Positions 42,689 to 50,536 of a stretch of DNA of 64,000 bases are shown here, in pieces. The notes beneath the pieces were generated by a model, which was not told the origin of the DNA, did no database searches, and saw only the letters and a program-made list of their open reading frames with translations. The position numbers and the translations under genes were made by a program. Each line of letters opens with the position of its first letter. The first letter of the stretch is position 1. This DNA comes from an uncultured Ruminococcus sp. (lineage in GTDB: Bacteria > Bacillota > Clostridia > Oscillospirales > Ruminococcaceae): positions 62,001-126,000 of the forward strand of contig CACZFN010000003.1 of NCBI GenBank assembly GCA_902780505.1, read 5' to 3'.

Positions 42689-44293
42689 ATGAACGACGAC
42701 AAGCTCAGAAGCATTACAGACAAGGCAAGGGCTTATACTTTTGCACCTGAAGGGGCAAAGGAAAGGATACTTAAAGACAGGATATTAAAAGAGATAGAAA
42801 GCGGAGGGACTTCCCCGGTAATAGAGGACAAAAGAAATATATACACTGATGAAATGGCAGAGAAACAGGCGGCTGTATACAAAAAGAACAGGGTTTTACC
42901 GATAATGGCTATTGCGGCGGCTATGGCAGTTGTGACGGCGCTTGGGATCTTTACGGCGGGGTATTTAGGCAGTAAAAGAAGCCCGGACAAGCAGGCGATG
43001 TCTTCACCCGGAAGTGTAAATGACAGGGCAAAGGAAAGCATTTTTAAAGCAGAGAGCGAGATAGAGAGAATAACACCGCTTTACACGGGGTACTTTGCCC
43101 AAACTGAAAACGGTGCTATGGTACTCAATAATGAATTTGCTGTGATATCGGGCACAAACAAGCAGATAGAGGGTGAGTTCCTGCGCTGTGACAGCGGGAG
43201 GATATTTACCTGTGAAAAAGATGACAGCAAAGCCCGCATACACACATATGACTACAGCTTAAACGAACTTGACAGCTATTACTTTGACGCAAAAAAGGAA
43301 GCGGGTGATGATGCAAGGCTTTATGACGTAAGCATAATTCCCGGCGGCGAAGGGGCAATAGATCAGAGCATGATGGAAATAAGCGAGCAGGCAGACGGGC
43401 TTGATATAGCCACGATGACAGGCACAAGCCCCTTGCTTATCGCGGCGGTAAAGAAAAGCACGGGTGGCGGGGACGTTTTAGAGGTATACACAAAAAAGCT
43501 GACAGGGGAAGCCGAAAAAGTATATTCGGCAAGCGGGAAAGAGCTTGACATAGAAAAGATAGACTTCACCTACAGCGAACCGTCGCCCGAAGAAATGTTC
43601 CCTGTGATAGAACTTATATATGCCGAAAAGCGCCGAAGCGGGGGCGTATTTGGCACGCACATTGAGCACCGTTTAGCGGCTGTTCCTCTTGGCAAGGAGA
43701 AACCGGATCCGAAGGAGATAGTATTATTCGGCGAGGACGTTACAAGCAGCACCGGGAACTTAGCAGACAGTTTTAATGACAGGTTTCTGTTCAACGGCGA
43801 CTTACTATTAAACAAGGAAACAGGGCTTATAATGACTATGTCATATAAAAACTACGAATACATCTATAACGACGAGGGCGAGCCAACTTCTTTAACACAG
43901 ACCGATGAACTTGAGATAGCGGCAGAGACCTCGGAGGATTTTTGCATAAGTGAGAGGGAAAGCGGCGTAGTATCAAGGTTTTCTTTACTTTACACAGAGT
44001 TTGAGGGTACGACCAATGTGACCATGACAATTACCACTGACGGGAATAATTCAAGCACAACCAAACAAACACACAGTACAAGATACATTATAGCAAGGAC
44101 GGATTATTCCGCGGACAAGGACAAATGCAAAACGATAATCTACAAAGACAACACATACAATATAAACACAGATTTCTTTGACATCATTTACGGCAAATGC
44201 GAGAGTTTAGAAAACGGCGGGGCGGTCTTTGACAAGAACAACGACACTCTCCACACAAAAAACGGGATATATCAGCTGGAGTTTCATCAGTGA
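42689..44293 (+). CDS. single-pass membrane protein, putative anti-sigma factor
   Basis: 534 residues. A cytoplasmic N-terminus of about 68 residues (TDKARAYTFAPEGAKERILKDRI), one membrane helix (about 71-93) and a large extracytoplasmic region with beta-propeller-like repeats of acidic and aromatic residues but no named domain. The ATG lies one base after the sigma-factor stop, so the two are coupled. Topology and pairing are those of anti-sigma factors that hold the sigma factor at the membrane until an outside signal arrives; no ZAS-type HxxxCxxC motif is visible. Function is inferred from context. Confidence 0.75.
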   Translation: MNDDKLRSITDKARAYTFAPEGAKERILKDRILKEIESGGTSPVIEDKRNIYTDEMAEKQAAVYKKNRVLPIMAIAAAMAVVTALGIFTAGYLGSKRSPDKQAMSSPGSVNDRAKESIFKAESEIERITPLYTGYFAQTENGAMVLNNEFAVISGTNKQIEGEFLRCDSGRIFTCEKDDSKARIHTYDYSLNELDSYYFDAKKEAGDDARLYDVSIIPGGEGAIDQSMMEISEQADGLDIATMTGTSPLLIAAVKKSTGGGDVLEVYTKKLTGEAEKVYSASGKELDIEKIDFTYSEPSPEEMFPVIELIYAEKRRSGGVFGTHIEHRLAAVPLGKEKPDPKEIVLFGEDVTSSTGNLADSFNDRFLFNGDLLLNKETGLIMTMSYKNYEYIYNDEGEPTSLTQTDELEIAAETSEDFCISERESGVVSRFSLLYTEFEGTTNVTMTITTDGNNSSTTKQTHSTRYIIARTDYSADKDKCKTIIYKDNTYNINTDFFDIIYGKCESLENGGAVFDKNNDTLHTKNGIYQLEFHQ

Positions 44294-44300
44294 CAAACGG

Positions 44301-44342
44301 ACAAAAAACCACCCCATGACGTGAGTTATGGGGTGGTTTTTG
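44301..44342 (+). terminator. terminator of the sigma/anti-sigma operon
   Basis: aaaaaaccacccca / tggggtggttttt stem around the loop tgacgtgagtta. Confidence 0.9.
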
Positions 44343-44398
44343 ACTATTATGCGAAAAAACAGCGTTTTTTACGCCATTTTTACCTTTGCGTTGCTGCT

Positions 44399-44505
44399 AA
44401 GATAAATTGGGATTTGCGGGGGCTTATTCGGGGGGCTTTGCGGCCGCCCCGTTCCCCATTCACAGGTGCGTTTTTACACAACCTCTGCAAATCCCAGTTT
44501 ATCTT
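44399..44505. repeat. 107-bp inverted-repeat element
   Basis: Terminal arms aagataaattgggatttgc (44399-44417) and gcaaatcccagtttatctt (44487-44505) match at 18 of 19 positions. The centre contains a second GC-rich hairpin (ggggggctttgcggccgccccg) similar to the one at 19075-19110. No coding sequence; MITE-like. Confidence 0.7.
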
Positions 44506-44533
44506 GGAAATACTTTTGGAAAAAAGCTTATTT

Positions 44534-45263
44534 ATTATTTTAGCCCCATAGCGTGAGCTATGGGGCGCTGTTGTAAGTGGGGAACGGAAAAGATGACGCT
44601 TTCTATGGTCGATTATTATTGTCCGTATGTATTGAACATATATTCAAGTCGTTTGGCTGAGATTTTCCATTCATCTGGTATTTTGTCTGTTGTTCCTCTC
44701 CCTGCTGCACGATAACCCCATGTATGATTTTCACGAAGTACAGTTTCTCCTCGACCGCCAGCAGACAATTTCAGCATTGCGGCAATTTCATCTGGCGAAG
44801 CAAGGTATATCCTTGGCATCTCATCTGGTTTTGTATTTTGAAACTGAACTAAGCAGAATACAGTTTTCTTATGATGTGCACTAAGCCATTTATCAATAGC
44901 CTCATGATAATTACAGCCCTTTTTATAATTCTGCGTTAATCCCCAACCGCCATCTTGACTACCTTTTACGGATATTTTTAACATCTTATCTCCGCATACA
45001 GAAATAAGATCATATTCTGGTTGATTTGCACCGTACTGAACGGATACATCATATCCGTATCTTGCAAAAACAGCAGCGGCATACGCTTCAGCAGCAACTC
45101 CAACGTGCCATGAACTAATGGATTTCATACTTTTCAACCTCTTATTAGGCTATTAGGGAATAACAAAGAAGAATACAGCAACACGGCTGACTATTGTTCA
45201 TTATTATTAATTCTTTCCTATTAATTATTTTAGCCCCATAGCGTGAGCTATGGGGCGCTGTTG
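44534..45263. other. segment bounded by 40-bp direct repeats next to tRNA-Tyr
   Basis: An identical 40-bp sequence (attattttagcccc ... gcgctgttg) occurs at 44534-44573 and 45224-45263. Each copy is a GCCCCATAGC / GCTATGGGGC terminator hairpin; the right-hand copy ends at the CCA end of tRNA-Tyr. Between them lies one A/T-richer gene of nuclease-like fold. The arrangement resembles an integration or duplication at the tRNA 3' flank, but no integrase is present. Confidence 0.6.
44616..45128 (-). CDS. PD-(D/E)XK-nuclease-fold-like protein
   Basis: 170 residues. An N-terminal helix with an acidic residue (SSWHVGVAAEAYAAAVFARYGYDV) is followed by PEYDLISV and KISVKGSQ. This gives the E ... D ... 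x-x-K spacing of PD-(D/E)XK nucleases such as Holliday-junction resolvase-like or restriction-type domains. Family and substrate cannot be fixed. ATG at 45128 is preferred over an in-frame TTG at 45137 because AGAGG lies 9 bp upstream. Its codon usage is more A/T-rich than neighbours, and it lies between 40-bp direct repeats beside tRNA-Tyr, suggesting horizontal acquisition. No partner methylase or second toxin-like gene is present. Confidence 0.6.
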   Translation of the reverse strand: MKSISSWHVGVAAEAYAAAVFARYGYDVSVQYGANQPEYDLISVCGDKMLKISVKGSQDGGWGLTQNYKKGCNYHEAIDKWLSAHHKKTVFCLVQFQNTKPDEMPRIYLASPDEIAAMLKLSAGGRGETVLRENHTWGYRAAGRGTTDKIPDEWKISAKRLEYMFNTYGQ

Positions 45264-45346
45264 GTGGGAGAGGATGGATTCGAACCATCGAAGCTGAAAG
45301 CAACAGATTTACAGTCTGCCCCCTTTGGCCACTCGGGAACTCTCCC
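45262..45346 (-). tRNA. tRNA-Tyr (anticodon GTA)
   Basis: Minus strand. Acceptor stem GGGAGAG / CTCTCCC, long variable arm, anticodon loop CTGTAAA with GTA, T-loop GGTTCGAATCC, discriminator A and encoded CCA. Confidence 0.97.
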
Positions 45347-45351
45347 CTATT

Positions 45352-45490
45352 AGATGCAAGAGATTAGATGCAAGATGCAAGAGAATGATGCAAAATGCAA
45401 GAGATCAGATGCAAGATGCAAGAAAATGATACAAGATGCAAGAGATCAGATGCAAGATGCAAGAAAATGATACAAGATGCAAGAGATCAT
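45352..45490. repeat. 41-bp tandem repeat between tRNA-Tyr and tRNA-Thr
   Basis: The unit beginning agagatcagatgcaagatg is present twice in full (from about 45400) with degenerate copies before it; all are built from agatgcaag words. Similar degenerate words occur at 46155-46190. No spacer structure, so not a CRISPR. Confidence 0.8.
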
Positions 45491-45496
45491 TGAAAA

Positions 45497-45572
45497 TGGA
45501 GCTGGTGGACGGACTCGAACCCCCGACCTGCTGATTACAAATCAGCTGCTCTACCAACTGAGCTACACCAGC
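45497..45572 (-). tRNA. tRNA-Thr (anticodon TGT)
   Basis: Minus strand. Acceptor stem GCTGGTG / CACCAGC, D arm GTAGCTCAGTTGGTAGAGC, anticodon loop TTTGTAA with TGT, T arm GGGGGTTCGAGTCC, discriminator T and encoded CCA. Confidence 0.97.
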
Positions 45573-45707
45573 ATCACGTTTTGCAACAATAAATATTTTA
45601 TCACAATTTATCCGGGTTGTCAAGCAATATCGGTAATCTTTACAAATTATTCATTATTTGGCGGAGTGCGGTGTTTATTTTCTTCAAAAGCCACACAACA
45701 GCGCAAA

Positions 45708-45736
45708 ACACTTCTGCCGCACTACAGCAGAAGTGT
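45708..45736 (-). terminator. terminator of the DtxR gene
   Basis: Minus-strand stem ACACTTCTGC / GCAGAAGTGT followed by TTTT. Confidence 0.8.
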
Positions 45737-45755
45737 CACAGCCATAAATATTACA

Positions 45756-46133
45756 TTACTGTTTTTTCTGTTTTTTCATAAAGTCGGTAAGCTTTATATA
45801 CGTTTCGGGGGAGATAACGTGTTCCACCTGACAAGCGTCCTCGGCGGCGTTTTCCTCGCTTACGTGGAGAACGTCCCTGAAAAACTCTGTCAGAAGGCAA
45901 TGTCTGCCGTAGACATCCTCTGCCTTTTCACGGCCGAGTTCGGTAAGAAGCAGAGAACCGTCCTTTTCGACAGTTATAAAGCCGCCTTCTCTGAGCAGCG
46001 ACATGGCACGGCTTACACTCGGTTTTGAGAAGCCAAGTTCATTTGCCACATCTATTGACCTTACCTGCGGTTTTCTTTGTCCTATCACAAGGATAGCTTC
46101 GAGATAATCCTCGCCTGATTTTCTTAGTGCCAT
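45756..46133 (-). CDS. DtxR/MntR-family metal-dependent regulator
   Basis: 125 residues: N-terminal winged helix (SGEDYLEAILVIGQRKPQVRSIDVANELGFSKPSVSRAMSLL) and the DtxR dimerisation/metal-binding domain (HCLLTEFFRDVL, EDACQVEHVISPET), with candidate metal ligands His, Glu and Cys in those helices. It ends there without the SH3-like third domain, as in MntR-type members. It should repress metal-uptake genes when Fe2+ or Mn2+ is plentiful. TTAGN6CTAACC boxes before the iron operon at 12.3 kb are plausible targets. It lies 77 bp after aspS on the same strand. Confidence 0.92.
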   Translation of the reverse strand: MALRKSGEDYLEAILVIGQRKPQVRSIDVANELGFSKPSVSRAMSLLREGGFITVEKDGSLLLTELGREKAEDVYGRHCLLTEFFRDVLHVSEENAAEDACQVEHVISPETYIKLTDFMKKQKKQ

Positions 46134-46210
46134 GTCCTATTAGTCCTTTCTATATATAGATGTCAGATATAAGATGTAAGAGGTCAGAACCCCTTCGGGG
46201 GATACCTTAA

Positions 46211-47983
46211 TTATTCATTATTAATTTTAATGTGCAGTTCATCAAGCTGTGCCTGATCCACCTCAGCGGGGCACTGGCTCATAAGTTCGGAAGCATTCTG
46301 CACCTTAGGGAATGCTGTTACATCTCTGAGGCTTGGAGCATTACACATTATCATAGCTATTCTGTCAAGGCCTATACCCATACCGCCGTGAGGGGGGGCT
46401 GCGTACTTATATGCATCAACAAGGAAGCCGAATTTCTGCTCTATTTCCTCCTTGCCCATGCCGAGGAGTTCAAACATCTTTTCCTGCAAAGCGCAGTCTG
46501 TTATACGCATAGAACCCGATGAAAGCTCGACGCCGTTAAGCACAAGATCCCATGCCTTTGCCCTTACCTTAGCAGGATCACTTTCGAGGTAGCCGATACA
46601 CTCCTCCATAGGCATAGTGAAGGGGTGATGCATTGCCACCCACTTACCTGATTCTTCATCATATTCAAAGAACGGCATTTCGGTTATCCAGAGGAAGTTA
46701 TGGAGTTTTTCGTCGATAAGATCAAGTCTTTTACCCATAATGAGTCTTAATGCGCCGAGAGTCGGCAAAACGACTTTATCCTTATCGGCAACTATCACTA
46801 CAACGTCACCCTTTTGCGCGCCGAGGGAGTCAAGGAGTGCTTCAAGTTCGCCCTCCTTCATAAACTTTCCGAACGAGCAGCTCGGGGCATCTTCCACCCA
46901 CCTTACATACGCAAGGCCTTTTGCACCTATACCCTTTGCGTGCTCGGTGAGTTTATCGATCTCTTTTCTTGTATAAACGCCCGCTGCATTTTTGGCAACG
47001 ATCGCCCTTACAGAGCCGCCGTTTTCGACAGCGCCCCTGAAAACGACAAAATCAGTCTTGCCTGCCCAGTCGGAGATATCCTGTATTTCCATACCGAACC
47101 TTGTATCAGGCTTATCGGAGCCATAGCGGTTCATAGCGTCTGCAAATGTCAGTCGGGGCAGCGGAAGGGTTATATCCTCGCCGAGGATATCCTTAAACAG
47201 CTTACTTACAAAGCCCTCGACGCACTGCTGGATATCCTCCTCGTCAACGAAGGACATTTCGAGGTCTATCTGTGTAAACTCGGGCTGTCTGTCAGCGCGG
47301 AGGTCTTCATCTCTGAAGCACCTTGCAAGCTGGATATAGCGGTCAAAGCCCGATATCATAAGCAGCTGCTTATAGATCTGAGGTGACTGAGGGAGAGCAT
47401 AGAACTTACCTGCGTGCACTCTTGAAGGCACGAGGTAATCCCTTGCACCCTCGGGGGTAGACTTCATAAACATAGGCGTTTCTATTTCGATAAAGCCGTT
47501 ATCGTAGAAATATTCCCTTGCGGTCTTAGCTATATTATGTCTTGTGATGATATTATTTTGCAGTCTGGGGTTTCTCAGGTCAAGGTAGCGGTATTTGAGT
47601 TTTAATTCTTCATTTACCTTATCTGAATTTGTAACTTCAAAAGGTGTGGTCTCAGCGCGGGAGAGCACACGAAGGTCACTTACGTGTATTTCGATCTTAC
47701 CTGTTTTAAGCTTATCGTTTACGCTTTCCCTCGGTCTGACATCGCCCTTTACCATAAGGACATCTTCTGCCCTTACTGTCTGTGCTTTTTTGAAAACTTC
47801 CCTATCGGTTTCATCATTGAAGGTGAGCTGAACAAGGCCTGTTCTGTCACGAAGGTTTATAAAGAGAAGGTTGCCTATATCCCTCACCCTGTCGGCAAAG
47901 CCACAAACCACGACCTCCTGTTCAGTTTCAGGCACTTCACCGCAGTAATGTGTCCTTTTCAGGCCTTTCATAGTATCATTCAT
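46211..47983 (-). CDS. aspS: aspartate--tRNA ligase
   Basis: 590 residues, the standard length for bacterial AspRS. N-terminal OB-fold anticodon-binding domain, class II catalytic core with motif 2 (FRDEDLRADRQPEFTQIDLEMSF), the bacterial GAD insertion, and motif 3 (GMGIGLDRIAM). It charges tRNA-Asp, perhaps also tRNA-Asn; the form cannot be decided here. ATG at 47983 has GGAAG 8 bp upstream. Its upstream region is shared with the antisense RNA of the type I toxin locus. Confidence 0.97.
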   Translation of the reverse strand: MNDTMKGLKRTHYCGEVPETEQEVVVCGFADRVRDIGNLLFINLRDRTGLVQLTFNDETDREVFKKAQTVRAEDVLMVKGDVRPRESVNDKLKTGKIEIHVSDLRVLSRAETTPFEVTNSDKVNEELKLKYRYLDLRNPRLQNNIITRHNIAKTAREYFYDNGFIEIETPMFMKSTPEGARDYLVPSRVHAGKFYALPQSPQIYKQLLMISGFDRYIQLARCFRDEDLRADRQPEFTQIDLEMSFVDEEDIQQCVEGFVSKLFKDILGEDITLPLPRLTFADAMNRYGSDKPDTRFGMEIQDISDWAGKTDFVVFRGAVENGGSVRAIVAKNAAGVYTRKEIDKLTEHAKGIGAKGLAYVRWVEDAPSCSFGKFMKEGELEALLDSLGAQKGDVVVIVADKDKVVLPTLGALRLIMGKRLDLIDEKLHNFLWITEMPFFEYDEESGKWVAMHHPFTMPMEECIGYLESDPAKVRAKAWDLVLNGVELSSGSMRITDCALQEKMFELLGMGKEEIEQKFGFLVDAYKYAAPPHGGMGIGLDRIAMIMCNAPSLRDVTAFPKVQNASELMSQCPAEVDQAQLDELHIKINNE

Positions 47984-48014
47984 CTGATTAACTTCCTTTC
48001 GGTTTAAAAATCTA

Positions 48015-48043
48015 TTGACATTTTTATTATTTCGTGCTATAAT
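48015..48043 (+). promoter_or_regulatory. promoter of the antisense RNA
   Basis: TTGACA (48015-48020) and TATAAT (48038-48043), both perfect, 17-bp spacer, pointing away from aspS and toward the small toxin gene. Confidence 0.8.
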
Positions 48044-48049
48044 GTAATC

Positions 48050-48141
48050 AACAAAGAGGTGCCTGCGGCAAGCGGTCTCCTCCATGTCAGTTGAATGTAT
48101 TTAAAACAATCGCCTTATGTCGGAGTAAGGCGGTTATTTTT
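48050..48141 (+). ncRNA. putative antisense RNA antitoxin
   Basis: Predicted transcript of about 90 bases from the consensus promoter at 48015-48043 to a terminator hairpin (cgccttatg / gtaaggcg, 48111-48132) followed by a T-rich run. It is convergent with the toxin message. The hairpin and U-tract overlap the last codons of the toxin and its 3' end, as in TxpA/RatA-type systems. It contains a gcctgcggcaagc hairpin near its 5' end. No open reading frame with a ribosome site was seen. Confidence 0.6.
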
Positions 48142-48217
48142 TATTGCAGTTTTCGAGTATTATCCCGATAATGTTGGTTATTAAAAGAAGTAAGGTAAGT
48201 ACCTCTGTAACCGTCAT
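48134..48217 (-). CDS. 27-residue hydrophobic peptide, putative type I holin-like toxin
   Basis: Encodes a 27-residue peptide that begins MTVTEVLTLLLLITN, continues as one hydrophobic helix (IIGIIL) and ends ENCNKK. This is the form of the short holin-like type I toxins of Firmicutes. A strong AAGGAGGT site lies 8 bp upstream and is itself locked in a hairpin (CCTCC-TGAAAA-GGAGG, 48227-48242), a common feature of type I toxin messages. It has its own consensus promoter (48283-48311). A convergent antisense RNA overlaps its 3' end. The aspS gene downstream is on the same strand but separated by about 150 bp and a terminator. Confidence 0.65.
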   Translation of the reverse strand: MTVTEVLTLLLLITNIIGIILENCNKK

Positions 48218-48226
48218 TTCTGCTCA

Positions 48227-48242
48227 CCTCCTTTTCAGGAGG
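48227..48242 (-). promoter_or_regulatory. hairpin sequestering the toxin ribosome site
   Basis: CCTCC and GGAGG arms around a six-base loop cover the ribosome site of the 27-residue peptide, which should limit translation of the primary transcript. Confidence 0.6.
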
Positions 48243-48268
48243 AAGATTTGACCGCCTACGCTATGTGC

Positions 48269-48311
48269 AGACACCTATTGGTATTATACCATAGGTGTCT
48301 TTTTTTGTCAA
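48269..48311 (-). promoter_or_regulatory. toxin promoter within a near-palindrome
   Basis: Minus strand TTGACA (48311-48306) and TATAAT (48288-48283), 17-bp spacer. The -10 region lies inside a 30-bp near-palindrome (gacacctat ... ataggtgtc, 48269-48299), which could be an operator or the 5' stem of the transcript. Confidence 0.75.
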
Positions 48312-48315
48312 ACTG

Positions 48316-48801
48316 CTACAGGCTTTCGATATATGCCCGTATTATCTTTTTCTTACCCTTATCAAAAAACAATATGAACACCCCTGCTGCAAGAAGCACA
48401 GCGCCCGCTGCACAGGCGGGGATATTATCAAGGGAAAGTGCCACAAGCGAGAAAAGGAATGTGACCACCACCCACAAAGCCCCGAAAATATAGGCAGACA
48501 GGGGCTTTCTGAAATGCCCCGATATTTTTGTACCGCCGTTTTGTTTTTCAAGCCTGCCGAAAAAGCCGATGCTGCCAACATCACGCTTACCGGCTTCGTG
48601 GTAGAAAACGCAGAATTTATCCTCGCTGCTTCTGCAGCCATAAAAGACGGACTGAGTCTTATACTGCCTTACAAACCTTGCATTTGCCATTACATTTGCG
48701 CTCGGGCGTTTCTGGACAAGCTCACCGTCAAGCTTTCTTGCAAGGCGTTTTACCGGCAGGGAGCTTTCATGCTCAAACGACACGGGCAGGATAACGAGCA
48801 T
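48316..48801 (-). CDS. small membrane protein of unknown function
   Basis: 161 residues: a soluble N-terminal half (about 1-100) and two membrane helices near the C-terminus (about 103-148), ending in a basic tail. I do not recognise a family. It starts 3 bp after the preceding 102-residue gene with an AAGGAA site and completes a hisS-led operon. A link to that operon is positional only. Confidence 0.65.
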   Translation of the reverse strand: MLVILPVSFEHESSLPVKRLARKLDGELVQKRPSANVMANARFVRQYKTQSVFYGCRSSEDKFCVFYHEAGKRDVGSIGFFGRLEKQNGGTKISGHFRKPLSAYIFGALWVVVTFLFSLVALSLDNIPACAAGAVLLAAGVFILFFDKGKKKIIRAYIESL

Positions 48802-48804
48802 AGC

Positions 48805-49113
48805 TTATTCCTTATCCGCATATTCTGCGGGATCAAAGGGCTTATTGTTTATTTTTATCTCGCCGCCGCCTGCAAGGGGATTAGCAAGCATTCCATAGAT
48901 AGTTCCGCACATAGAGCAGCGGAACTGGTGGAATATCCTTGCGCTGTAGAACTTACCGTCCTTATCCATTATTTCTTCAACGGGGCAGGTCTGATATATC
49001 ATTTCTATATTACCGCTTTCGAGCATATTCCGCATAGCATTTACCGCAAGCATATACTCAAGCGGGTTCTTAAACTCGATCAGCGGGATATTTTCACAGA
49101 TCGGACATCTCAC
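48805..49113 (-). CDS. small zinc-ribbon-like protein of unknown function
   Basis: 102 residues with two CxxC pairs at its ends: CPIC (3-6) and CSMC (about 69-72), which could form one zinc ribbon, and a Gly-rich turn. The start overlaps the hisS stop by 4 bp (ATGA), so it is translated together with hisS. Family not recognised. Confidence 0.7.
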   Translation of the reverse strand: MRCPICENIPLIEFKNPLEYMLAVNAMRNMLESGNIEMIYQTCPVEEIMDKDGKFYSARIFHQFRCSMCGTIYGMLANPLAGGGEIKINNKPFDPAEYADKE

Positions 49114-50423
49114 GTATTTTCACCCTCCATATCAGATTCATCAAAGATACTTGCCATCAGAACATCTGTAAACCTGTCGGAAAAGCTTTCGTCAAGCGGG
49201 AGCTCTGTCTGTTCACCCGACTTCATATTCTTCACCCTGACAAGCTTTTGTTCAAGTTCATTATCACCGAGGACAAGCACGAATTTTGCACCTATCTTAT
49301 CGGCGTACTTCATCTGTGCTTTAAGCGAACGGCCGATAAGGTCATACTCAGTATAAAGGCCGTCTTCCCGCAGTTCAGACACAAGTGATGCCGCAGCCAT
49401 TGCCGCATTTTCGCCCATTGGTGCGATATAGAGTTCACACTTAGGCGGCTGTTCAAATTCACAGCCCTGACTTTGCATAGTAAGGATAAGCCTTTCAAGC
49501 CCCATACCGAAGCCGAGTGCAGGAGTTGGCTGACCGCCGAGTGTTTCAACAAGTTTATCGTACCTGCCGCCGCCGCATACAGTTCCCTGTGCGCCGATAT
49601 CAGTAGTTATAAACTCAAACACTGTTTTGGTATAATAATCAAGTCCCCTGACTATTTTAGGATTTACAGAAAACTCTATACCCATAGCGGAAAGGTTTTT
49701 CTGAAGCAGTTCAAAATGCTCTTTACATTCATCACAGAGGTAATCAAGTATAACAGGGGCATCCTTGGCAATTGCAGAGCACACCGGCGATTTACAGTCG
49801 ATTATACGCATAGGGTTCTTTTCGAGCCTGCTTTGGCAGGTTTCGCAGAGTTCATCTTTATGCGGGGTAAAATAATCGACAAGTGCCTTATGGTACACTG
49901 CCCTGCACTCAGGGCAGCCGATAGAGTTTATATTGAGTGCTATATTTTTAAGTCCCATTCTGTCGAGGACACTTTTTGCAAGGGCTATGACATCGGCATC
50001 AGCGCGGGCGTTCTGAGCGCCTATCATTTCACAGCCGAACTGGTGGAATTCCCTGAGCCTGCCCGCCTGCGGCTTTTCGTGCCTGAAGCAGGAAAGGATA
50101 TAGAACACCTTCTGCGGGAAGCCTTCATTAAGTATACCGTTTTCTATGACTGCCCTGATCGTGCCTGCTGTACCCTCCGGCCTTAATGTAAAGGCAGAGT
50201 CACCCGTTGCGGTGACAGAATACATTTCCTTCTCAACGACATCGGTCGTATCGCCGACGCCCCTGACAAAGAGGCCTGTATCCTCAAACGTAGGTATCCT
50301 TATTTCACGGAAGCCGAACTGCTCGGCGGTTTCCTTGGCTACACGCTCAACGGTATGCCACTTATAGACCTCTGCGGGGGTAACATCCTGTGTGCCCTTG
50401 GGCCTCTGAATTATTGCTGCCAT
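49110..50423 (-). CDS. hisS: histidine--tRNA ligase
   Basis: 437 residues. Class II motifs and the HisRS-specific signatures are present: motif 2 (FRHEKPQAGRLREFHQFGCE), histidine A loop (RGLDYYTKTVFE) and the C-terminal anticodon-binding domain (VLGDNELEQKLVRVKNM). A zinc-finger-like Cys set (CETCQSRLEKNPMRIIDCKS) is inserted, as in many Firmicutes. ATG at 50423 has AAAGGAAG 6 bp upstream. First gene of a three-gene operon with two small proteins. Confidence 0.97.
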   Translation of the reverse strand: MAAIIQRPKGTQDVTPAEVYKWHTVERVAKETAEQFGFREIRIPTFEDTGLFVRGVGDTTDVVEKEMYSVTATGDSAFTLRPEGTAGTIRAVIENGILNEGFPQKVFYILSCFRHEKPQAGRLREFHQFGCEMIGAQNARADADVIALAKSVLDRMGLKNIALNINSIGCPECRAVYHKALVDYFTPHKDELCETCQSRLEKNPMRIIDCKSPVCSAIAKDAPVILDYLCDECKEHFELLQKNLSAMGIEFSVNPKIVRGLDYYTKTVFEFITTDIGAQGTVCGGGRYDKLVETLGGQPTPALGFGMGLERLILTMQSQGCEFEQPPKCELYIAPMGENAAMAAASLVSELREDGLYTEYDLIGRSLKAQMKYADKIGAKFVLVLGDNELEQKLVRVKNMKSGEQTELPLDESFSDRFTDVLMASIFDESDMEGENT

Positions 50424-50536
50424 ATTTTTCTTCCTTTCTTTCACCGGAATGCACATTATTTACTATTATAACACGTATCAGAAAAAAATGCAAGACCTGC
50501 ACAGCACAACAGACAGGAAAAAAGAATACCGCCCGC

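Noticed and set aside
45352..45490. CRISPR array
   Set aside because: The repeats are directly tandem with no unique spacers, and there are no cas genes.
48295..49356. 353-codon plus-strand frame opposite the hisS-operon small genes
   Set aside because: No ribosome site, low-complexity composition, and the minus-strand genes show overlapping starts and good ribosome sites.
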